NCBI GenBank assembly: GCA_028622995.1 | Contig: JAJQJQ010000010.1 | Coordinates: 2,294,001 to 2,358,000 of the forward strand | Direction: 5' to 3' | Source: Panagrolaimus kolymaensis | Lineage: Eukaryota > Nematoda > Chromadorea > Rhabditida > Panagrolaimidae | DNA length: 64,000 nt | In this document: positions 39,422 through 51,360 of the stretch, piece after piece | How the letters are laid out: every line of letters begins with the position of its first letter | Position numbering within the stretch: position 1 is the stretch's first letter | The notes under the pieces: generated by a model | What the model was told of the DNA's origin: nothing | The model's input: the letters and a program-made list of their open reading frames with translations, nothing else | Databases searched by the model: none | Made by a program: the position numbers and the translations under genes

Positions 39422-40472
39422 TCATTCATTTCCAGTCATTTGAAGGAACACAGCTACCACAGGTTCAAGAGCATTGGATGGAATTTCACATCTAAAATTG
39501 AACTATGTATTGGAAGTTTGTGAAACACTTACTCTTTATAAGCCTCGGCAATCAGATCAATAACAGCTTTCTTTGCATAACTTCTGGCAATTGGAAGAAT
39601 AATTACATTGAACGAAGCCAAGGATTCTTCCCGCAGTAAAAGAAGAGAAGCAATGGTGATTGGTGTCGATAAGAATTGGTTTAAGTGAACCTAAAAACAA
39701 AAAGAATAGTTGATCTTTTATAAAGAAATACTTACTTTTTTAACCATTATAGTTTCAGTTGGAAGCATTTCCTTGAACATCGCATCCATAAAGCCTCGGT
39801 TTGAGGAATACAAGCTCACCAGGTAAAAGTTCAAAGGCATTACAGCTCCTCTTTGAAATTGGTTTGGTAACATTATCCTTGGAATCAAAAGTGGTTCAAT
39901 TGGAGAGATTTCTGATGTAGTCGAAGCATGAAAAGAAGGTTGATAAGGTGAGCCGTTAATCCTTGGAGTATCATTTTCTTCTTCCCTGGTTTCATCTTCA
40001 AGCTTCTCCTAAAAACATAGTAAAAAATGTATGGAGCCTAAGTAAAAACCATGCCTTCAGAAAGTTGTTGAGATCATCGGAAGGTACATCAGTGATACTA
40101 ACAATAACTTTTGCTGTTGATGAAGCAAAAGATGTTTCTAATCCTGGGAGAGCGACTTCAACCGAGGTATCTGAAATTAGAAATTAATGAAGTTGTAAAG
40201 ATAAAGATAAAAAAATCACCGATTGTTGAGTAATATGTTTGCCCAGGGATCAAATCAGCCATGGAGTCCATTATCGATATCATCGGTTGATCATACAAAT
40301 CCTTGGTTTTCCATTTGATTTCAGCTTTGAAACCATTACGTAAAGCATACGCATTTGCAATAAACATTTGCAAGTCCTCGGCTGTTGCTTTATCGAAACG
40401 ATAAGTAAAGAATTGAGATCCTTTCGAATCAGGAGCAGTGTCAGTAACAATGATGTTCGATTCGTTACTCAT
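39422..40472 (-). CDS. transposon-borne gene C: unknown protein (289 aa)
   Basis: Exons 40472-40220, 40170-40055, 40008-39736, 39690-39533 and 39491-39422 give 289 residues. The second intron must use a GC donor (AAG|GCATGG) to keep the downstream acidic frame open; a GT donor five bases on breaks it, so this junction is the weak point. The start MSNESNIIVTD follows an acceptor 10 nt upstream. I recognise no family. There is no signal peptide or transmembrane segment. The middle is acidic and Pro/Ser-rich, the end helical and Ala-rich. It stands head-to-head with gene D (390 bp between starts, probably a shared promoter) and tail-to-head with gene B. Confidence 0.6.
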
Positions 40473-40862
40473 AAGAGGCACTAAAAAAAATTGTATCAGT
40501 TGATGAATAAAGAAAATTCGTGGAAAAAAAGAAGGAAGAGAAACGAAGGAGAAGCAAAAACTTGAAAAACTGAAAAATCAAAGACTTGCAAAAACTTGCT
40601 GCATGCGAGCGCGATACTGTAGTTTTCGCGCTAAGATGCGCGACTGCATGTGAAATCTTTCCTTTGCTTTCATTTTTCCACTCTCTTGATTGATCATTGT
40701 TATTTTATTCAATTCCCTTTGTTTTTTTTTTTATTGAAATAGACTAACTAACATACTCTAACCAACATACATATTATTGGCATCCATTTTATCGTGAATT
40801 TATTGCGTTGTTCTAAGTATATGTTTTTGTAAGAGATAATATTTCCATTCTTCTTTTTAGCT

Positions 40863-42487
40863 ATGATTGTTAATTCTAAGCTTGCAAGTGCGCTTGGAAG
40901 TGCTGCAACTGATCGTCTGTCATGTGCTTGTAGCCAAGAAGACCATCAGCAAAAATATTTTCCTCGTCATGGTTCAATGACTCCTGGGCTACCTATGGAA
41001 ATAAATAAAAATGGCATTCAACCTATGGAAAGAAATGAAGGAAGCGAAAAAGAAAATATGAAAACAACGGCAAGAATGGAACTCCATGGCACACCATATG
41101 AGGTAAGTTTTGTTAATTACACTTTTAATGTTGAGCTATTTCGAGTTTTATTAGTTTCTAAGATTTTCATTGCAAAAATTATACTTTTGTACCGATTGCG
41201 AAGGTGTAACAGCAGTCATTAATGAAACCATATGGGAAAAAGTAAAATGAGGATTTTACAACCTCAGAAAGATCATTTTCCTCGGAAAAAAGTAACTGTT
41301 ATTTGCTTATTTACTTTTATGTTATTATTTTACAGCTTTTGCTACTACCATAAGATTACATAACTTTTTCAATATTATGCTCTTTACTTAATAACAGTGA
41401 GAGAAGTGAAGCATTATCTTTTTTTACAGAGATAACACTTTTTGTTAAATTGTATCAATCTGTACTTTTATAATATTTGTTATTTTTTTTACATAAACAT
41501 TTTTAGGTTATAAACTTCCAAGATACTCAAGAAAATAACCAAGGCTCGGATGATGATAACCAAGGAAAACTTCCACCAATTACTATTCAAGGAATATGTC
41601 TCTGCTCTCAAATGTTACCAAGGCCAACCATGATAGAATTAATCAATGATGACGCTTTGATTACTCTTGAAGACAACACTAAACTTCTTGTTGAATTTGA
41701 TTCGTTCAATGGGTATATGGGAACGGTGAAGGCATCCAGTAATCTTACTATAATGGGGCGAACACCAAGCCAAGAAAAATACAGTGAAATGGAATCCTGG
41801 GATGATTTTCTCTCGCATGTAAAGAATATGACTTTCCTTGGGCTCTTCGATTCAACCTTCTTGTTCCGCCTTCTCTCTTCTCGTTATATCATTTTATCCA
41901 AGGCAAAAATTTTGATAGAAGAACACACTGAAGAACACATTCGTGAAATTATACGTCTTCTTCCAAGGAATCTCGAAAGCTTAACGTAAGTAAAAACAGA
42001 TGAAAATAATACTAAATTAACTTTTTTTAGATTGGATGCAACAAAATGGTTTGGTACTGAAGGCTGTGAAATTGCTGATGATATTTGTTTCCGCTATTCA
42101 GATGCACAAAATCCACCCATCGCAACGTTATTCCTCATTATGAATTCGTTTCCAAGGCTCGATGTGTTCAAACCAATGCTTGATGTAAGTGTTATAAACC
42201 ATAATGATTAAATTTACAAGAATTCGTTACAGGGTCTTTTGAAATGTGTGAACTCCGAGGCAACAATTCTGTTCATCGATATACTTACCAATGAAGATGT
42301 TGTAGCAACGCTCGAAGCCGAAGGATTCCATTACGCGTATACATATCAAAGAAACACCGAGGAATATAAAATGTTCGTTGCAGAAAGTTATTATGGTTGT
42401 GTTATCAACCTTGGATTGCCTCACAACTCACAGGAAAGCAGCAAAGATGGAGCTCAAATTAACAAAGTCGAAAAGAGAGATACCTAG
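40863..42487 (+). CDS. transposon-borne gene D: unknown protein (372 aa)
   Basis: Four exons (40863-41102, 41516-41985, 42031-42184, 42233-42487) give 372 residues; the first intron is unusually long (413 nt). The acceptor just before the ATG suits trans-splicing. The first 110 residues are hydrophilic. The rest has alternating helix and strand, with FLFRLLSSRYIILSKAKILI, then REIIRLLPRNLESLTLDATKWF and a later LKCVNSEATILFIDIL. This vaguely recalls the F-box-associated (FTH/DUF38-like) domains expanded in nematodes, but no F-box is present and I am not sure. No catalytic motif is visible. Confidence 0.6.
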
Positions 42488-42824
42488 GCAATTATTTATT
42501 TTTTGTCTAGGCTTTTTTTTGTATTTATTTATCCAAGGAATTATTGTAAATAAACTTTTTTTGAAATGCTTTTGTTTTGACTTATTGAAATTCATTCTAT
42601 TAGAAAAAATTTGAATAATATATTCGCGGAGGCAGTCAAAAATTATTTTTTTTGAAGTACAAAAATTTTTTGACCATTTTTCTTTCATACCAAAAAAAAA
42701 TACATTTTTGGCCTCGATTTAGCCATTGCCGTCCAAAAAACTGAACCAAATTTTTTGTCTGTTAAAAATTTACTTTTGGTATACAAAATAGTACATCGAC
42801 GGGTTATTTTGGACACCAAAGTCA

Positions 42825-43394
42825 ATGTACCTCTTTTGCCGAAGCCAAATGGGACAATTTTTTTTTGAGTGTACTGCTTGTGATTATTTAAGAATCCCGA
42901 TTACTGAAACAACAAATTCGCCTTTAAGAAATATGAAAAATTTTGAAAGTCTTACTTTACCCTTGACTGTTACCAATGTGCTTGGTGATGGAAATTGTGG
43001 ATACAGAGCATTCTCATATTTACTTTTTGGAACTGATAAATACCATTGGATGTTGAGAAAAAGAATTACTGAATGGCGTAATTTCAAAGAAGGTAAAAAA
43101 GGCGATGCAAAAAGACAATTAGATTTGATAGAACAAATGGAAAAGGAAAATAAAGATGGTAAAGCCGTGAGTGAAGAATTATGGATGGGTGCTGAAGATA
43201 TAAAAGCATTTGCTCAATTGTTCTTGGTTAATGTATTTTGTTATACAAAATATATCGATGCAGACACTCACAGATGGAATGTTTATAGCCCCGAAGAGAA
43301 AAAGAATTATCAACACAAACCTGGTTATCCAGATATTTGTTTATATTTCAAAGATAATCATTATCAACCCGTTTTGAAGACAAATGAGCAATGA
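42825..43394 (+). CDS. transposon-borne OTU-family cysteine protease (189 aa)
   Basis: Single exon of 189 residues. The OTU signature VLGDGNCGYRAFSYLLFG gives D55 and the nucleophile C58; the C-terminal DNHYQPVL supplies the catalytic H179. Between them are the helical segment and the hydrophobic strand (AQLFLVNVFCYTK) expected of a small OTU fold. OTU enzymes remove ubiquitin or ubiquitin-like modifiers. N-terminally there is an FFECTACDY stretch with two Cys that could be part of a zinc site with an unseen upstream exon. It is the last gene before the right inverted repeat, about 65 bp away. In a transposon it may protect the transposase or counter host defence; that is inference. Catalytic residues are intact. 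Confidence 0.82.
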   Translation: MYLFCRSQMGQFFFECTACDYLRIPITETTNSPLRNMKNFESLTLPLTVTNVLGDGNCGYRAFSYLLFGTDKYHWMLRKRITEWRNFKEGKKGDAKRQLDLIEQMEKENKDGKAVSEELWMGAEDIKAFAQLFLVNVFCYTKYIDADTHRWNVYSPEEKKNYQHKPGYPDICLYFKDNHYQPVLKTNEQ

Positions 43395-43460
43395 TATGTT
43401 TTTCGTTTTTTGTATTGTTTGTTATTTATATATTGTTAGAAAAATAAAAAAAATTAAAAT

Positions 43461-43817
43461 AATATAAAGCTGTAAAAGAAATAAAGTAAGCATCAAGCCC
43501 ATTATCAACAGGCGATAAACAAATAATGGTAGCAGTAAAAAATTAGGATAATATACAGAAATTTGCTGCAATAAATACTAAGTCAATTGCAAAAATTTGA
43601 CAAAAAAATTAATTTTCCCCTCAGGGCATCAGGCAATCCTTAATATTGCATAAATCTATCACAAATTACCCTATTCTGATAGTTTCATAACTATATCCCT
43701 TCAAAAATGGTAGGGTTTCCTCATTCGGCGTTTCCATTATGGTTTCCTTAATCGGCGTTTCTTCATTCGGCGTTTCCAACGTCGTTTCCTTATTCGGCGT
43801 TTCCTCATTCGGCGTTT
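43461..43817 (-). repeat. right terminal inverted repeat of the MULE element
   Basis: Inverted copy of the left end with the same 12-15 bp subrepeat array at the outer edge (about 43712-43817) and the same AT-rich inner part, without the extra 60 bp. A few substitutions separate the two arrays. Confidence 0.9.
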
Positions 43818-44037
43818 CGCACTACTCCCAAACAGAAGGCAGAAAAGTAAGGTTCTTTTATTTAAAAAAAAGTATAGCTGCTATAACCGAGAAAGAGAAA
43901 AGAAAAGTGATGTATGTATTGCAAAAAAAAAAGAAGAGAAGAAAAAACATCTGTACTTAATAAAGAGAAAGATTTTCTGAAAGATTAATAATAATACAAA
44001 AAAAGCTGAGGGTTGATGGAATGCGCTCGCTGCCTAA

Positions 44038-46849
44038 TTAGTTAATAGAGACATTATTTGAAGGAATGAAAATGGATGAAAGTTTTTCAAATTCTTTGAG
44101 TATGAATTCAACAATTTGGCCATACACAATCATTTTGTACGCAAGTATTTGATTTGGTTCCGAAGTAAGTGATGAATCGGTTGTTGCTGATGAACCTTTT
44201 CGATCGGGGGTTTTATCTTTTGATTTTTTAGTTATATTCTTTTTATCCACTGTTCCTGTATTTCGGCTATTGATGGGTTTATCTTCAGATGAAAATAATG
44301 CTGGACCAAACATTATTGCAAGACTATGAATTGTCATTCGGTTCTTTTCGGAATTATTCGCGACTCTGAAAAATAAAGTTTAAAATATTATCTTTGAACA
44401 CCCGTGTAAAATATGCTTACTTAAGTAAATGTACAATTAAAATTCTAAGAGTTTCTTTATGAATTGTTGGCAATTTATTTATAAGATCATCAATAGCTTT
44501 TAACTTTGTTTTATTATTTGTGTGTCCTGAAACCAAACACATTTAAAAAAATATTCCTCGAACCTTTTCAGGGACTTACTTATAGCAAACATAAAATCTT
44601 TATTGAATGCAATAGGAAAAATGGGTTCTGATAATTCCCGAAAAAATAATTTTAAAGCACCCGTGAGAACGTGGATATCGTCTTCTTTTCGTAAAACATC
44701 ATAGCGATCTAAAAATCCCATATTAGCCTTCTAAATATAATGGTAAAATTCAAACCTTGGTCGACTTGACATCGAATTTTTTGAATTGAAGACAAATTTC
44801 CACTAACTCGATAAATTCCATCCACGGTCAAACCTTTTTCTTCAATAACTTCTGTAATTTCAGTAATAAATCGAGGGATTGTAGCATGATCATGTTGACA
44901 AATAGCTGTAAGGGTACTTCCAAATATTGGTTCAGCTAAAAAAATTATTATTTTAAAGTTTTAATTCGCTAATTTTTTTTTTAAATGGCTTACGTCTATA
45001 AATTCCTCGTTCTTTTAATTGATCCACGGATGGACGAGAACGGAAAAATCTGAGTAAACGTTCTATAATGGAATCTCGAGTGACAGCACTATCACCAAGT
45101 TCGATAATTTCTTTAGAAGTTGTGGGTTTTACTTTTCCTTTTTGTGAATGTCTTAATGGTGTTCCTTTAATTAAATGCATAGGAGAAATTCCAATATTTT
45201 TTGCTGAATTATTTGAATCTGATGGTCGACGCTGAAGAGAATTGGTTTCATTATTATTTATGAGTGATGATGGAAGCGGCAATGGATAAGCTTTAGCAGC
45301 CGGCTTAAAAAAAACAAAGCATTAATAAAGCAAAAGCGTTTAAAATTAAGTTAGATACTTACAAGACTATTAATTGTTTGTCGCAAACTATGATACCAAC
45401 TATCGATATCATTTCCAACTGCACACGAAAACCAATATTCGGTATTATTCGGCATAGTTAAATTAAGTATAAATTTTTTACGCTTTTCTTTACATTTATT
45501 TGCATCAACATATGAGATTTGTGCTCCTCGAAGATCGCATACATCCGTTGGAGCTGGATAATGTTTGCCGCATTTCTAAATTTTTTATTTTAGATTACTC
45601 ATTTTTAATTGAAACCCAAACCTCAGCTCGCTTTTGATCCTTATAAAATAGGAGATGACCCGAAGTGAGATATGCATAAGCTGATACCCATTCTTTTTTC
45701 TTTATTTTAATACCACAATCCAAAATTTTCATTTTTTCCAATGTACCCTTTTTAACGGCAGTAGCAGCAAAATTTCCTTGAGAAAACAAAAATGAATCTA
45801 AATTAGAAGATGATGTGGGTTTAAATTCAGCATTTTCAATTATACTTTCAGACATAGCATCGGGAATGGTTTTCATTCCAAATCCTTGATTTTTGTATGA
45901 AATTGAACTTCTTCCTAAACCGCTATCAACGCTATTTACCATCGCTCCCTAAAAAAATTATTTTTTCTTTCAAATCAATCAATTAATTAAAACTATTATT
46001 AAATTACATTGTTATGATGTTGTAATGCTGCTGGAAGTATCATAGATTGACTCATATTTGCTACTGCTGCATTTGGTTGTTGCTTTTCTTCCGACGATGC
46101 TTCACCCAAATTTGGTGAACGCGAAGTGAAGGCTTGCTTTGATGTTTCAACTGGGAATGTTGTAGTTTGTTGAATTTTAATATTTTCTGTTGAACTCAAT
46201 TCATCAGGAAAATGCTTATTGGATCCTTCATTAGAAGTAAACGAATCATTTGTTCTTTGTCGCTTTAACATGGAGGCAGTCATTTGATTGCTTCTTGGTG
46301 GCTTCCATTGACCAAAATCATGATCAAAATGATAAAAATATGTTCGACCTCCAGGAGTTTTAAATTCCTGCCAACCATTTGGTAATACACGTATTGGGGT
46401 TGTACCCGGTGGAGGAGTAGGAGGTTGAGGACGTCGATCAATATCATCCCAAACTTTCTTGGATTCAATTGCGGATAAATTAACATATACTTGAGGATCG
46501 TCTTCATATGCGGATGCTTCGAAATCAGATGGAATTGGAATGACTTTTTGCTTTGATGATATACTATCAGGATTAGATAATGATGAAGAATTGGGTTCAT
46601 TATTTACAGTTAAATTGCCTATATTTGGCAATGACACAGCATCAAGCTAAAATAAGAAAAAAGATCGATATTGCAAAATCAAAAAAAAAACATTTCTTAA
46701 TTAGTTTTACTCACTTCATCTGACATTGAAGTTAAACTATGTAATCTTGAATGACATGCCGCTTCATCATATGAAACAGAATCTTGATGTTGTCGCCGAC
46801 TTGAACCTGTTTTTGGTGTGGATGAGCTCACCGTGATCGCTGCACTCAT
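44038..46849 (-). CDS. intact WW-PH-RhoGAP protein (788 aa), ARHGAP9/12/15/27-like
   Basis: Nine exons (46849-46715, 46646-46008, 45948-45622, 45575-45363, 45303-44994, 44935-44756, 44708-44580, 44526-44421, 44365-44038) give 788 residues. A WW domain lies at about 134-162 (GWQEF...YFYHFD...WKPP), a PH domain at about 322-437, and the RhoGAP domain from about 542 to 775 with the arginine finger R584 in DGIYRVSGN and LFFRELSEP. A Ser/Lys-rich insert splits the GAP domain before its last helix. Such proteins switch off Rac/Cdc42-type GTPases at membranes. Nearly all of it lies inside the left copy of the tandem duplication; only the last 113 bp of coding sequence is outside. This is the only complete RhoGAP copy. 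Confidence 0.9.
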
Positions 46850-48661
46850 GGCGTGAACAATCACCGCTAGCAGCTGTTAGTAACAAAAAAAATGAAAGAG
46901 AAAATGGAAAGCAGATCTTTTGCGCAAAACGTGATAATCTTTTATTCGTTATGCTCAAACCCATATAACCATTTCTTCACCTTTCTAAAAAACAAAAAAT
47001 CGATTAAATTATGGCATTTTTGTAGCTAAAAAACATATAAGCGAATTGCAATATAGACCGATGCGCAATAGAGTGGTATGTAGCTCATCTTCGCATAAAA
47101 CTCTTTTTTCTTCCTGAGACCGCTGCTATTTTTTAGTTTTTTGTAAAAATATATTTGACCATTGCTCCCAATGCTTGCTTATGTGTATGTGTGTTTATCC
47201 GATTTTGTTACACTTTTTGTGATAATAAAATAAAAAAAGACAAAAGTTTAATATAACAATAGTTTATTTTCATTTTTTTGTTATTATAAAACTAAGCAAA
47301 AAATAAACAACAAATTATTTATTAAATCATTTTTATGAAAAAAACTAAAAAACATGTGAGATCAAATTTTTCGCCTTTTCCTACGAACATCATCTTCACT
47401 ATCATCATCCTCACTGTTATCTTCTCGCTCCCGTTTACGGTGATGGTCTTTTTTGTGTTTCTTTTCCTTATGCCTCCTTTTCTTGGGTTTTTCTTCCTCT
47501 TCATCGTCGTCACTTCGATCTGAACTTTTCCTCCGCTTTTTCTTTTTCTTTTCTTCAGATTTTGACTTCTTCTTTTCTTTCTTTTCCTTGTCTTTTTCAC
47601 GTTCCAAAGTTTTAGATCGCTCCTTTTTGCGACTTTTCTTCTTTTCTAATTTTTCACGATCCCTGTCTTTTTTCTTTTCTTTAGATTTTTCTTTTTCTTT
47701 AAGTTTAGCCTCTTTTTCTCTTTCTCTTGCCATTTCTTCTAACATCAGCATTTCTTTTTCCTTTTCTCGTTCTCTTTCTTTTTCACGTTCAATCTCAAGT
47801 TCAATTTCACGTTGTTTTTCCCGTTCCTTTTCACGGTCAATCTCACGCTGTTTTTCTCTTTCTTTTTCACGCTTCCTTTCTTGTTCCTCTTTCAATCGCT
47901 TCTGTTCAACTTTTTTTCTTTCATTTTCCCGCTCCCTTTCCTTTTTCATTTCTTTGTCTTTCTTCTTTCTTTCTGATTCAGAATCATGATCTTTGGGGAT
48001 TGGAAGCTTTTCGACTTCTTCTAAAAATATAATTTTATTATTTACTGTTTTAAAAACAAAAACAATAATTCTAACCTTTAACAGGAGGGGTTTCTTGTTT
48101 ATCTGGAGTTTCAAAGGCTAATTTTGATGGAACTTCATCTAAATCTTTCAATTCTTTTTCATGCTTCACGGGCTTCTTATCTTTATCATCTCTTTTTTCA
48201 CGTCGTTTTTGAAGATCACTGCCATTTTGATCTTTACGATCGTCAGCATCACTTCTCCGCTTGTCTTCTTTTTTGGGCTTTTCTTGATCCCTTTTCCTAT
48301 TACTTGAACGCTTTTCATCACTTTTACGTCGATGATCATGTTCCTTTGACCTTCTTCTAGATGATGATGATTCACGATCTTTGTTACTTTTTATTTTCTT
48401 ATGAGGGCTTCGACTACGACTGCTGCGGCGATCATTACGGTGATTACGTTCATGAGAATGTGAGCTATGCTTTGATCGCTTTTCCTTTTCTTTCCTGCTA
48501 AATTCTTTATCGCTGTCTTTTTGTTTTAAAGCAGTAGGCTGTCGAGCTTCAAAAAGTGAAGCCAAATCCAAAGTCTAAAAAATACAAAAACTTTTATTAT
48601 TACATATTTAATCATAAACACATTATATCTTACATCATCATAAACATTTAATTTTTCCCAA
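44151..48661. repeat. tandem duplication, left copy (4511 bp)
   Basis: Direct repeat of 48662-53172 at a constant offset of 4511 bp. All lines compared, including introns and homopolymer runs, look identical. It holds most of the intact RhoGAP gene and the 3' part of RBBP6. The junctions share at most about one base (G). Confidence 0.95.
47362..48661 (-). pseudogene. RBBP6 3' fragment (duplicated, headless)
   Basis: Copy of the last part of the RBBP6-like gene: 28 bp of its fifth exon (48661-48634), exon 6 (48574-48076) and exon 7 (48020-47362). It lacks the DWNN, zinc-knuckle and RING exons and any promoter of its own. It lies downstream of the truncated RhoGAP on the same strand and would be part of that gene's 3' UTR or a read-through transcript, with the RS- and Lys/Glu-rich tail out of frame to it. 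Confidence 0.85.
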
Positions 48662-51360
48662 GATTTGGTTCCGAAGTAAGTGATGAATCGGTTGTTGCTG
48701 ATGAACCTTTTCGATCGGGGGTTTTATCTTTTGATTTTTTAGTTATATTCTTTTTATCCACTGTTCCTGTATTTCGGCTATTGATGGGTTTATCTTCAGA
48801 TGAAAATAATGCTGGACCAAACATTATTGCAAGACTATGAATTGTCATTCGGTTCTTTTCGGAATTATTCGCGACTCTGAAAAATAAAGTTTAAAATATT
48901 ATCTTTGAACACCCGTGTAAAATATGCTTACTTAAGTAAATGTACAATTAAAATTCTAAGAGTTTCTTTATGAATTGTTGGCAATTTATTTATAAGATCA
49001 TCAATAGCTTTTAACTTTGTTTTATTATTTGTGTGTCCTGAAACCAAACACATTTAAAAAAATATTCCTCGAACCTTTTCAGGGACTTACTTATAGCAAA
49101 CATAAAATCTTTATTGAATGCAATAGGAAAAATGGGTTCTGATAATTCCCGAAAAAATAATTTTAAAGCACCCGTGAGAACGTGGATATCGTCTTCTTTT
49201 CGTAAAACATCATAGCGATCTAAAAATCCCATATTAGCCTTCTAAATATAATGGTAAAATTCAAACCTTGGTCGACTTGACATCGAATTTTTTGAATTGA
49301 AGACAAATTTCCACTAACTCGATAAATTCCATCCACGGTCAAACCTTTTTCTTCAATAACTTCTGTAATTTCAGTAATAAATCGAGGGATTGTAGCATGA
49401 TCATGTTGACAAATAGCTGTAAGGGTACTTCCAAATATTGGTTCAGCTAAAAAAATTATTATTTTAAAGTTTTAATTCGCTAATTTTTTTTTTAAATGGC
49501 TTACGTCTATAAATTCCTCGTTCTTTTAATTGATCCACGGATGGACGAGAACGGAAAAATCTGAGTAAACGTTCTATAATGGAATCTCGAGTGACAGCAC
49601 TATCACCAAGTTCGATAATTTCTTTAGAAGTTGTGGGTTTTACTTTTCCTTTTTGTGAATGTCTTAATGGTGTTCCTTTAATTAAATGCATAGGAGAAAT
49701 TCCAATATTTTTTGCTGAATTATTTGAATCTGATGGTCGACGCTGAAGAGAATTGGTTTCATTATTATTTATGAGTGATGATGGAAGCGGCAATGGATAA
49801 GCTTTAGCAGCCGGCTTAAAAAAAACAAAGCATTAATAAAGCAAAAGCGTTTAAAATTAAGTTAGATACTTACAAGACTATTAATTGTTTGTCGCAAACT
49901 ATGATACCAACTATCGATATCATTTCCAACTGCACACGAAAACCAATATTCGGTATTATTCGGCATAGTTAAATTAAGTATAAATTTTTTACGCTTTTCT
50001 TTACATTTATTTGCATCAACATATGAGATTTGTGCTCCTCGAAGATCGCATACATCCGTTGGAGCTGGATAATGTTTGCCGCATTTCTAAATTTTTTATT
50101 TTAGATTACTCATTTTTAATTGAAACCCAAACCTCAGCTCGCTTTTGATCCTTATAAAATAGGAGATGACCCGAAGTGAGATATGCATAAGCTGATACCC
50201 ATTCTTTTTTCTTTATTTTAATACCACAATCCAAAATTTTCATTTTTTCCAATGTACCCTTTTTAACGGCAGTAGCAGCAAAATTTCCTTGAGAAAACAA
50301 AAATGAATCTAAATTAGAAGATGATGTGGGTTTAAATTCAGCATTTTCAATTATACTTTCAGACATAGCATCGGGAATGGTTTTCATTCCAAATCCTTGA
50401 TTTTTGTATGAAATTGAACTTCTTCCTAAACCGCTATCAACGCTATTTACCATCGCTCCCTAAAAAAATTATTTTTTCTTTCAAATCAATCAATTAATTA
50501 AAACTATTATTAAATTACATTGTTATGATGTTGTAATGCTGCTGGAAGTATCATAGATTGACTCATATTTGCTACTGCTGCATTTGGTTGTTGCTTTTCT
50601 TCCGACGATGCTTCACCCAAATTTGGTGAACGCGAAGTGAAGGCTTGCTTTGATGTTTCAACTGGGAATGTTGTAGTTTGTTGAATTTTAATATTTTCTG
50701 TTGAACTCAATTCATCAGGAAAATGCTTATTGGATCCTTCATTAGAAGTAAACGAATCATTTGTTCTTTGTCGCTTTAACATGGAGGCAGTCATTTGATT
50801 GCTTCTTGGTGGCTTCCATTGACCAAAATCATGATCAAAATGATAAAAATATGTTCGACCTCCAGGAGTTTTAAATTCCTGCCAACCATTTGGTAATACA
50901 CGTATTGGGGTTGTACCCGGTGGAGGAGTAGGAGGTTGAGGACGTCGATCAATATCATCCCAAACTTTCTTGGATTCAATTGCGGATAAATTAACATATA
51001 CTTGAGGATCGTCTTCATATGCGGATGCTTCGAAATCAGATGGAATTGGAATGACTTTTTGCTTTGATGATATACTATCAGGATTAGATAATGATGAAGA
51101 ATTGGGTTCATTATTTACAGTTAAATTGCCTATATTTGGCAATGACACAGCATCAAGCTAAAATAAGAAAAAAGATCGATATTGCAAAATCAAAAAAAAA
51201 ACATTTCTTAATTAGTTTTACTCACTTCATCTGACATTGAAGTTAAACTATGTAATCTTGAATGACATGCCGCTTCATCATATGAAACAGAATCTTGATG
51301 TTGTCGCCGACTTGAACCTGTTTTTGGTGTGGATGAGCTCACCGTGATCGCTGCACTCAT
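48648..51360 (-). CDS. truncated WW-PH-RhoGAP copy fused to RBBP6 sequence (755 aa)
   Basis: Same first eight exons as the intact gene, shifted by 4511 bp. The ninth exon is cut at 48662 by the duplication junction. After residue 751 the frame enters RBBP6 exon sequence out of phase and stops after four foreign residues (LGKN). The last 37 residues, including the final helix of the RhoGAP domain, are lost. WW, PH and the arginine finger (R584) remain. The promoter side is complete, so it may be transcribed; whether the shortened GAP domain folds is unknown. It might act as a dominant variant or be decaying. Confidence 0.85.

Larger units (their letters stand above)
34126..43817. mobile_element. 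9.7-kb MULE-type DNA transposon with five genes
   Basis: The borders are given by long inverted repeats at 34126-34540 and 43461-43817. Between them are a DDE transposase of the Mutator-like class (+), two minus-strand genes in tandem, a plus-strand gene of unknown function, and an OTU protease gene (+). All five frames are intact by my models, so the copy looks young. The element fills nearly the whole space between the SMCR8-like gene and the RhoGAP gene. I could not find a clean 8-11 bp target-site duplication (left flank ...ctgtagcat, right flank cgcactact...). Large gene-carrying MULEs are known mainly from plants and fungi; the gene set here is not one I recognise. Confidence 0.88.

Noticed and set aside
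43739..43960. Repetitive plus-strand frame (VSLIGVSSFGVS...) at the right transposon end
   Set aside because: It is a translation of the subrepeat array in the inverted repeat, not a gene.
46767..46964. 65-codon minus frame with a hydrophobic segment before the RhoGAP gene
   Set aside because: It overlaps the true first RhoGAP exon in another frame; the model starting at 46849 joins all nine exons in phase.
47453..47989. Plus-strand Ser/Phe-rich open frame of 178 codons (and its copy at 51964-52500)
   Set aside because: It is the antisense shadow of the Lys/Glu/Arg-rich tail of the RBBP6-like gene; the minus strand has the splice sites and domain context.
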